A stretch of DNA of 44,246 bases from Lachnospiraceae bacterium (GTDB lineage: Bacteria > Bacillota > Clostridia > Lachnospirales > Lachnospiraceae). Both the position numbers and the translations under genes were made by a program. The stretch's first letter is position 1, and each line of letters begins with the position of its first letter. Below, piece by piece: positions 9,649 to 18,900 of the stretch. The stretch is from assembly GCA_016282745.1 (NCBI GenBank), contig JAEELL010000128.1:1-44246 (forward strand), read 5' to 3'. Below the pieces are notes generated by a model. The model saw only the letters and a program-made list of their open reading frames with translations, searched no databases and had not been told where the DNA came from.

Positions 9649-10540
9649 TTGGCACAAAAAAAAATACAAAGATAGATTATTCACTTTCCTTTTTGGACGT
9701 GAAGAGCGTCGGGAATATCTGTTATCTCTTTACAACGCACTAAACAATAAAAGCTATACAGATCCTAATGAGCTGAAATTCACTACTATTGAAGATGTCA
9801 TTTACGTAGGTTACAAAAATGATGTTTCCTGTCTAATTACCTCTGATGAAGTATTATCACTCTATGAGCAACAGAGTACATTTAATCCAAATATGCCCAT
9901 ACGTGGTTTGATTTATTTTTCAAAGCTCTATCAAAAACATATTACAACCAACAAACTTAATATGTATGGCACTCATATGATAAAACTTCCAACACCACAA
10001 TATTATGTTTTTTATATTGGACATCAGGACGCTCCTGAAAGAATGATTTTAAAACTAAGTGACATGTTCGCAGAGAAAACTGATGTTTTGGAATGCACTG
10101 CAACAATGGTTAACATAAACATCGGCTACAATAAGGACCTGATTAAAAAATGTAAACCACTTTACGAATACTCTTATTTCATCAATAGCGTATATGAATA
10201 TAAAAAAATATATGGTACAATCGAAGAAGCAATAGACAAAGCAGTTGATATGTGTATAGAGGAAGATATTCTTGCTGATATTCTTCTTGCACATAAAGCG
10301 GAGGTTACGGATATGCTTCTCACCGAATTCAATGAAGAGGAATACATCAAAATGATTATGGCCGATAGCAAAGCTGAGGGCAAAGCGGAAGGGTTGGCTG
10401 AAGGTGCCACTATCACAACCATAAAATATTATTATCAAAATAAAAACACAAAAGACGAGGTTATGAAAGAACTGTCCATTGATGAAGAGCAGTTCGAGGA
10501 ATATCTGAAAAAATATCCTAAAGAAGACCTGCTTAAGTAG
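9649..10540 (+). pseudogene. PD-(D/E)XK nuclease-family (Rpn/transposase-like) protein, frameshifted at an A9 run
   Basis: From DRLFTFLFG onward the protein matches the common Lachnospiraceae Rpn/PDDEXK-family proteins. It has KNDVSCLI and YEQQSTFNPNMP (the D ... ExQ form of the nuclease motif), NKLNMYG, and an acidic/basic tail with KAEGKAEGLAEG near the C-terminus. The well-placed ribosome binding site GGAGG (9637-9641) points to a TTG at 9649 that reads MAQKK, but the run of nine A (9656-9664) puts it out of frame and it stops at 9673. With eight A the reading becomes MAQKKYKDRLF, continuous to 10540. No ATG, GTG or TTG in the main frame is well placed. So the gene is inactivated, depends on polymerase slippage, or carries a sequencing error. 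If read in one frame only, the open frame is 9533-10540. Confidence 0.75.
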
Positions 10541-10583
10541 AGAAAAAGTGAAATAATATGAACTTTTGCAAAATAGAATAAGT

Positions 10584-10642
10584 AAAAAAACATCCTTACA
10601 TTAGATTTCGTGATTAACGAATCCATGTAAGGATGTTTTTAT
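10584..10642. terminator. Bidirectional terminator between convergent genes
   Basis: ACATCCTTACAT (10590-10601) pairs with ATGTAAGGATGT (10625-10636), with A-runs before and T-runs after, so it works in both directions. It sits between the ends of nuclease-like gene 1 and the 671-aa gene. A close relative stands at 33572-33630. Confidence 0.9.
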
Positions 10643-10686
10643 TTGCATTATTATTTTTATATTATGCTATTAATTATTTAATTATG

Positions 10687-12702
10687 TCATGAACCCGGAA
10701 CAAATGTCATTCCATCGAATTTAGTCGTTGTCTCTTCTTCATGTAAGTTTCCATCCCAGCCATACTCGATAGGTGTTGTTCTGTAGTATGGATTTGTGGT
10801 TGGGATAAGATTTGCAACCAATGTATTGCTTAAGAAATCAAACAGGTACTGATGTCCCTGAATATTTGACGATTTGTTATTTCGATAAATATTGTCAGCT
10901 ATCTGTGGTACAGACGTTGCAGCTGCCTTTGCTCCATAAACAATGTATCTGTTTTCATCTTTTGTAACAATAGCAAATGCTCTTACGTGGAATGTACGTG
11001 TAATGTACGCGTTTATTCCTGATATTGTAAATACGTAATAATCGTTTCCATCATTTCTATTATTTAATCCGGCAACTAATGCTTTGCTTGTTGAAATATA
11101 CCCTTTTGTAAAACTACCTACTGATGATGATCCTATATAACTCCACTGTTGTCCCTCAACCGGATGCTCAAAATCAAGTAAAGTATCAGCTTTTGTATAT
11201 TCATCATTCTTACGATATCCGTCACCGTTTGGATCCAGTGTTAGGATGATACCATGAGATTCAACTGTATAATTCTGACCACTTACAGTGATTGTACTTC
11301 CAACACTTGGACATTTTCCTATGGCTCTAAACGCAACATTTGTACTTCTTGCTCCTTCCGGGAAATTAGTCTTAATCTGGAATCCCTGGATAGCAATGTC
11401 ATTGCTAGTAAGTGTTCCATCAGATGACGCTGTGGTTGTTTCAACCGGTGTGGTTGTAACTGCCGGTGCCATAACTGTAATATTGGCAGTCTGTCCTGAT
11501 GTTTCATTTATACCTAAAATAGCTGTAACCTTTACCGTCACTGAAGCACCAGGTGTAAGTCCTGTAAATGTCTGTAAACCTGCTGTTGTAGCGCTTCGAG
11601 ATTCAACTCCATTTAGATATATCTTATAGGTTTGTCCTGCTGCCTCATAAGTTGGATTTGCTCCCCAATTAACTTCTATCTGTCCAACAGCAGTTGAGGT
11701 AACCGCAAGACCAAATACCTCTGCAGGTTCTGTTATTGCAGATGTCGTGGTGGCTGCTGGTGAAGAAGATTCTTCAGGCGCTACGTATTTAAATTTTATA
11801 GATACCGAATTGACGCCATAATAATCAACAACTGTCAATGTATGTTCATTTCCATCGTTTACATCCGATGTTGCCAAGTTATAATCAGCTCCCCCACCTG
11901 GGGTTTTTGCATCTCCATCTAACGTTACTGAACTAAAAGCCCCAGCAAGATTATATGCAATATAAATACTTGCACCATCATATCTAGGTCCAACTGTAAC
12001 TACAGAATCCTTTCCATCTAAAATCTTATATTTAAGGTTGCTACCACTCAAATCAAGCCATGGTCTTGCTGCATTTGCTGCATCTATAGATTCCTGTTCC
12101 ACTGCATCTCTCGATGAACACTCTTCATCAGATAACTGTGTGAAACTTACATTGCTGATGGTAACAGTACAAGCATCAGCATCTTCGTCAACTCGCCCCA
12201 TCATCAGACCATATATATGCTTGTTATCGTCTCCAACACCAGCATTTTTTTTCGCTTTAAAAGTTTTTGTAAATGTGTATGGTGTATTAGCCTCAACGGA
12301 AAAAGTGTAATCATTATACTGCTGCTGATCCCAATTTCCCCCATTGCTCCCATCACTCTGTATCATCAACTGAAACTTTCTTGCAACAGTAGATGTCAAT
12401 GTAATTGTAGCAGTGTAATACTTTCCTGGAACAAGTTGAATATTCTTCTTTGTAAGCTGCGTAGAATAATTTGATGTTCCTACACTGGCTGGCACCGATA
12501 CAGTCAAATTACCGGCTCCATCACCAGTACACGTTGAAGGTAAATCGTTCCATCCATCTGGCATGTTTGCAAACAATCTATTTGTCAGTAACTCTACTTC
12601 TTCGCCGTCAGCATATGTCCTATTCGGCTGTATCATCAACCCGGCTACCGCCACCGCAAATGCGGTGGCAACAGCCAATATTTTTTTATATTTATTTTTC
12701 AT
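10687..12702 (-). CDS. Secreted protein with CBM4/9-like domain, FN3-like domain and the shared C-terminal module (671 aa)
   Basis: A signal peptide (residues 1-31, ILAVATAFAVAVAGLMI ... TYA) precedes a jelly-roll-like region (about 35-200; GKYYTATITLTSTVARKFQL ... VTISNVSFTQL) resembling CBM4/9 (CenC-type) carbohydrate-binding modules. A second beta-rich region follows (about 210-310), then a Thr-rich linker, an FN3-like domain (about 325-410; GQTYKIYLNGVES) and a second linker. The C-terminal module starts near residue 437 (IQGFQIKTN), with FHVRAFAIV, IADNIYRNN and GHQYLFDFL. No catalytic domain is visible, so this is probably a binding or structural protein. AAGGAG lies just before the ATG. 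It is the last gene of a probable unit with the 51-aa peptide (68-nt gap) and the CARDB giant. Confidence 0.85.
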   Translation of the reverse strand: MKNKYKKILAVATAFAVAVAGLMIQPNRTYADGEEVELLTNRLFANMPDGWNDLPSTCTGDGAGNLTVSVPASVGTSNYSTQLTKKNIQLVPGKYYTATITLTSTVARKFQLMIQSDGSNGGNWDQQQYNDYTFSVEANTPYTFTKTFKAKKNAGVGDDNKHIYGLMMGRVDEDADACTVTISNVSFTQLSDEECSSRDAVEQESIDAANAARPWLDLSGSNLKYKILDGKDSVVTVGPRYDGASIYIAYNLAGAFSSVTLDGDAKTPGGGADYNLATSDVNDGNEHTLTVVDYYGVNSVSIKFKYVAPEESSSPAATTTSAITEPAEVFGLAVTSTAVGQIEVNWGANPTYEAAGQTYKIYLNGVESRSATTAGLQTFTGLTPGASVTVKVTAILGINETSGQTANITVMAPAVTTTPVETTTASSDGTLTSNDIAIQGFQIKTNFPEGARSTNVAFRAIGKCPSVGSTITVSGQNYTVESHGIILTLDPNGDGYRKNDEYTKADTLLDFEHPVEGQQWSYIGSSSVGSFTKGYISTSKALVAGLNNRNDGNDYYVFTISGINAYITRTFHVRAFAIVTKDENRYIVYGAKAAATSVPQIADNIYRNNKSSNIQGHQYLFDFLSNTLVANLIPTTNPYYRTTPIEYGWDGNLHEEETTTKFDGMTFVPGS

Positions 12703-12770
12703 TTTAACTCCTTTCCGGAATCACCTCAAAATCCCTATATAGAAATCTCAAAGGTTTGGCATGCCTGCTA

Positions 12771-12926
12771 TTAAAGTATAGGCATTGTTTCATCATCTTC
12801 GTCAGAATGAGAAAGTCCCTCTCCTGTCTCAACAACTACACCGGGATCATCCCCTGCCATAATATCCTTTAAAGATCTAAAAAAAGTTACATCAATTTCA
12901 GGTGTTTCATATATTTTCTTATTCAT
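12771..12926 (-). CDS. Small acidic peptide of 51 aa, possible peptide precursor
   Basis: The ATG at 12926 has AGGAGG 9 nt upstream, and the frame is closed at 12771. The peptide starts MNKKIYETPEIDVTFF, continues with SLKDIMAGDDPG, and ends in a strongly acidic tail (SHSDEDDETMPIL). There is no signal peptide, transmembrane segment or Cys. The form 'basic start, YExPEI, hydrophobic core, DIM, then small and acidic residues' resembles small uncharacterised Firmicutes peptides of leader-plus-tail appearance. It is placed between two genes encoding the shared C-terminal module (43 nt after the giant, 68 nt before the 671-aa gene), so it is probably cotranscribed with them. Function unknown; a RiPP-like or signalling peptide is speculation. 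The longer frame up to 13067 overlaps the giant gene and lacks a ribosome site. Confidence 0.7.
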   Translation of the reverse strand: MNKKIYETPEIDVTFFRSLKDIMAGDDPGVVVETGEGLSHSDEDDETMPIL

Positions 12927-12969
12927 AATCAAAATCCTCCTAAATAATACATTATTATAACACCCTTTT

Positions 12970-15900
12970 TTATTCTTCGTCAAATTCATCGTAGATTGCA
13001 TTATTCCAGTCATATTCAACTTTTCTGTACAATCCGTTTTCAGGAACCTTATTATAAATCCATTCATATACTGAACTGTATGTTGTAGGAGTTTCTGATG
13101 AGCTATTCAGTTTGTCAAGCAATGAAGCTTCTGTTCCAGAATCGCTCATTCTAAACTCGCCTCTTGTAGTGTAAGTATTATAATAAACTGTTCCTTTTTT
13201 CTGTGTTACATAATTAAATATATCAGTAAACATTGCAGATATCTCTGAATAACCATCATCTGCTGTAGACTTAATATTTAACGCTGTGTACATTGCTCTT
13301 ACAATACTTGCTCTGTTATTCTTAAGCGATACCAATCCAAGTACATTATCGTACAAGAAGTCATGTCCTTCTCTTGTGCCCATCATTCTGTTGTCATATA
13401 AGTTCTGTGCAATCTTGTAAATTGATGTAGCAAATACTTTTGTACCATATACCTTTGTACCATCGCTAAGTATTGCGTAAGCTCTTACTGCTGTTTCCTG
13501 CTCTAATGTATTGTACTGATAATTTGTATGCTTAAATGTTACTGCGAAGAATTTGCTTGTATCTTCTTCTTTGTCTTTAGTTGTAAATCCGGAAATAAGT
13601 CCTACGCCGGTAGCTGTAACAGTGTTAACCTTGTCACTACCACCTTCTACCATAACGCTATAATCACTCTTTACATCATCATTCTTTGCATATACCAAAC
13701 CATATCCAACAACCGGATACAACACTCCATTGTATTCGATAATATTGCTTGCCTTAGATATTACTCTGAACGATGGGTTAAACTCAGATACTGAGCCTTC
13801 CGCTTTGCTTGTATTCATCTGGAATCCCTGAACTTCAACTTCACCAGGTTCAACTACAACCTTAACAGGTATGTATGTTGCTTCTGAAGTATCTGTATTT
13901 ACAACTTTCAATAAGTAATATGTTGTCTTGTATACAGCTGTAAATACATCAGTTGATCTGTACTGGATTTCTCCCGGATACAGTTTGTCGTAAATTGTCT
14001 TTTCTGTGTAATTCTGTGAAGTCGCAATAGCTGTAAATACTGATGAATCTTCTCCATCCTTCAATTCTGTCTGACTTCCCTCGGAAATATACAACTCTGT
14101 ATTAGCTGCATTATAGTAATTGTTATTTCCTATCATTGAGATAAAGTAGTCATTGTATCCTGTTAATGCATATGTATTAGTCAATGTATGTCCTGTAGTT
14201 CTGTCATCATAATAATAAATATTTCCTACTGCCTGAACAACGTTTGCTCCCGTTCCTACAACAACCGGAAGTTTACTTTGTCCTTTTATTTGTCTCCAAC
14301 TGCTATCACCTGCAGCTTCGCTTCCACCAATCACTGCCTTGAAGTAGAAATCTTTATATGTATTTCCACCGTCAGGAGAAATTCTTACTGTATAATAAAA
14401 TACATTATTTGGCGTTTCAGTAACATAAGGATCTACACCGGTTTCTACATATGTTGTGAACATTTTTGAAGCATTAATCAAAATCTGTCCGTCATAGTAA
14501 TTATTGTATATTGTTTTCTGTCTAAAAGATCTTCCTGCCTGACCATCGTTCTGAACATATAATGTTGACGAGCTATTTCCTTTAATATAGTTTGGATTTC
14601 CATTCAATGAAATATAGTATCCATTGTATCCAACAACACTGTACATATCATCATCTGTGTAGTAGTAAATCTGGGCCGGTGTTGTACTACTTGAATCTTT
14701 AATAGGAAGTATGTTCTCACCATCAATAAGTACCCACTCATGATCATGTGGATCAGGCTCAGTTCCCGGCATCGTCTCACCATTTACTACATATGTCAGC
14801 ACCTTTGGAGATTCCTGCTGACACCATTTTGCTACAACTTTAACATCGTAACTTTCTACGTTATCAGGATCATAGCTATTATATGTCACTAACCCAGTTG
14901 TAACATTTGTTGCAATCCTATCTGCAACAACAAAGTCAGCGTCACTATGTTCTTTTACATATACGTCATAAACATAACTCTCTGAACTCTGACTTGCTGG
15001 AATATTCCATCTAATATCCATTTGCGAACTTCTTGGTGTAACCGTCATTCCTTGAACTTCTTCGATTTCAGGAATAGTAGTCTGAAGTTTAAGTGGAATC
15101 CTTATGAAACTATCTGGATGATTATATGTATCATAGTATACCTTCAAGAGATAATACTCACTATCTACTTCTCCGCCATTCGGACTGTGAATTGGTAACT
15201 GGCGCATCAAATCAGGGAATCCAATCTGCAAGCTTGTCTCTCTAAGTCCCAACGTTGCTGTAACTTCCACTTCTCCAGGGTTTGAGCCTAACTCTGCAAG
15301 TTCTGCGGCACCAACGCCTTCAACAAATTTTCCTTCATTATCAAGATGTCCATACTCTAATGTTGCTCTTCTGTATTGTGCATCTGCATTATATGAATGT
15401 CCACTGTCAAGTGTAATCTCAACATGATTGCTATTGTAAATAGTAACAACAGCCAAATCCAAATCTGACGCATCATAGTATAAACTTCCATTTTCAACAA
15501 TATAATCAGATCTGTGGTATGCATATGGAACCTCATCCGCTGAACTATTGCTGCTCTTTGCCTTAACCCAGTTATCTATATCACCAGGTACTCTGAAGGC
15601 TACTACCACATATTTACCATTTTCTGAGTTCTCTATCTTTGAAAGATAATATTTTCCAGGTGCAAACGATACTGTATGGAACTGGAATCCGTTACCATCC
15701 CACACATGGAATGCTGAACTTTCAGTTGAAAATCCTACTCCGCTATCATTACTGTGATTATAGTTATCAATTGTATCTTCTGTAACCTGTGCAAAATAGA
15801 ATGTTGAAGTTGTAGTGTTAACAACTCTCTGTTGCGGTGTATTTGCATCAAATTCCATAGCAGTATATGCATTATTGTAACTCTTCCATTTTGTTACAAC

Positions 15901-18900
15901 ATCAGCCAAATCAATGTTGTCAATGTTAGTATCAATAACTTTGAATTCTACTGGTCTCCAGTCTGTTCCATTTGCTATATTTGCAACTTTGGTTCCATCA
16001 GCATATCCACTGACATTTCCAACAGGCTGCTTTTGAGCTGATAAAGCGCTATAATTTTCTAATGTTAAATTATCTTGAGCGCCTCCTGTGTATACGTCAT
16101 CACCAACTGTAATTGAAGACGATGTATAGAATGGAGTCCAGTCCATTGGATGGCGTTCAAATGTTACTGCCACGGCCGCCGTCTGAGAGTTATTTTCTTC
16201 ATTAGCCTCTGTAATATATCCAACAGGTGCTCCACCACTATTCCATGCCGCATCATCAACAGCTACAACCAGGCTCTTATTTCCTGCTGATGTAAACTCA
16301 AATGTTCCTGTATCCACAGTTGTTGTAGCACCAGGAATAAGTCCTCCATTATACTGTACACCTGCAAGAACTGTTCCCGTTGAACTATCACTTCTCACTG
16401 CTGTGTGAATGGCATGTGCATACTTATCTTCATTTGATTCACTCTCTGTATTTGCTATCTGAGCTGTACCAATATTTTCAATTGTAACCCTGAATTTAAC
16501 ATCTTCGTATGTATCTGCTGCAAATGATGAAGACAATACATTTCCATCACCATCAATAAACTTAAGATCTGAAATGACAAGATCTGCTTTAGCTTTGGCT
16601 TCAGTATAATCATAGTATACTGAACTTCCGGTGATTGGATCGTCGTATGTAGCATATACTTTTACATCAGAGTTATTGTCTAACGGTCTGCTAAATGTAA
16701 ATGTGTATAAACCACTAACGCTATTATAAACAGCATTTGGTGTTAAGCTCGTTGTATCAACTTCTTCTGTATATACGACTCCATTTGAAGTGTACTCTAC
16801 TTTATATCCTGTAGCTTCACTAGCTGCGTGCCATGTACCTGTAACTGTTCCGCTTGTATTTGTAAGTGTGAGAGTAGTACTCTCTATAATTCTAATAGTA
16901 AGCGGAGCTGAGGTATTATTTCCGCCTGCGGTAGAGTTCGCCGCTTCTTCGCCAGAAGTAACTTCATCAATAACATTATCCGCATCAGCAAGCCCCTTGA
17001 ATACAATTGTTGTCTGCGCATAATCATTAGGAATCGTGTAATTGAATGTATGCGTAATGCTTTCACCGGCTAATAATTGATGTTTTCCTTCTGCTGACCA
17101 AGCACCCACTACTCCATTAGTAATTAATTTTTCAACGATATTTCCACTAACAGTTTCTGTGTCAATTTCGCTATCATTGGTCATTACCATTGTGATAGGA
17201 ATTGTATCACCCGGATGATAAGCATTCTTAGGCGCTGTAATCGAAGTGATAACTAAGTCCGGTTTAGGTACTACTGTTGCTGATGTTACCATTACTGAAG
17301 CATTATCGTCATTATTTGACTCATCACTTTCCGTCACATTTCCATCAGAGTCAGCTCTTCCTGCAAAGTAATATGTTCCTATATCACCTTCTGCAAAAGT
17401 ATAATTAATATCAGCGTAATATGTCCCGTTTACAGCTATGACTCCTGCACCACAAATAGAATATCCGCCACCTAAGTTAGTCATATTTGCATAATCTGAT
17501 GTAGTTCCTCTCTTACAACCAAACATAAGGTTTCCCGCTTTAGGTCTTGCTTCTGCAGTACCTATGTTTTGCATTGTAATTCTAACCGTAACTGAATCAC
17601 CAACTTCATAACTTGCTTTGGACGGTGAAATAGTTATTGAAGAAATAATCAAATCAGGTGAAGCCACGCCCCTTGCATGTGGAACATATGCGTTAGATGC
17701 AGTAACCGAATAAACGGTTATAGCCTGATTTGCATCCGGCTTTGCATCTGCCGGAAATGTATATGAATTTGTATTACAGTATACAGATACTTCTTCACCT
17801 CCGGAAGTATATACAAGCTGGTATCTGGCAGCCTCTGCATCTGTAGGCCATGTTGCTGATACCGTTCCGGCTGACTGAGAAACTGTCACTGTCTCCCATG
17901 TGATAGGTGTGATTGGAACGTACAAATCATTATTTGTTGTATCATTTTCTGCACTAGCATAAGTGTGATTACTATCTGCTATTACTCCTATAGAATAGTT
18001 GACAGAATTTGCATTGTCTGGAATCGTAAAAGAATATGAGATATCTACAGCTTCTCCAGCAGAAATAACTGTATCATTTGGTTCTCCGGCAGGTTGCGCC
18101 AATCCACCATATCCTTTTTGCTCCGGTGAACCGTTACCGGTTTTCAAATAAAGATTTGTATATAAATCACTATACCAATATCCAGTCCCTTCAAGTATCC
18201 TATTACTACTATTATCAGTTCCAACAGTTCCACTTAAATTGAGTGGACCATTACCATTATTCTTTACAGTAGCCGTAACTGTTACTGTATCGCCCACCTC
18301 ATAATAAGTAGGTTCGATAACAACTCTTGTGACTATCAAATCAGCATAGGTCGCACCTGCAACAGTTACATCCGAAGTAACAGAACCTGTTACCACACTG
18401 TTACCTGTACTTGTGTTTGTGAATATACTCTCTACTGTTACTGAATGTTTTCCTGCATCAATATTATTAAATGTTGTTGCTGAAACACTATTCACAGTCT
18501 GTTTATATTCACCATCAACATATAATTTGTATGAATATGTACCATCACCACTTGAATCTGTATTTGTAACGGTCCAGTTTGTTGTAATTGTGTTATTTGT
18601 TGTAGATGAAGGTGTAACAGACTCAACATAATTCCTTAAAGTCGTGTCATGCAATACATCTGAAAACTCTAATTCAACAGGATTTCCACCATTTAATACA
18701 TCAGGATCCAAAAGTCCAAGACCAAACAAAAGGTCATAGTCTGTTTTCGTTGTCTGTGTAATTGTATGCGTATAATTAAGTACAGCATACTTATTACCGT
18801 GTTCATCAGTAGCCCCTACAAATGCATATTTTGCTTCCTTATATCCATGAGCAGTATCAACTGCTTTATATCCGCCATTTGTTCCATCTGCATTTTCAGT

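Noticed and set aside
9321-9743. 140-aa plus-strand frame with hydrophobic N-terminus
   Set aside because: It starts in a T/G-rich stretch without a ribosome site and overlaps the promoter and start of nuclease-like gene 1 in another frame.
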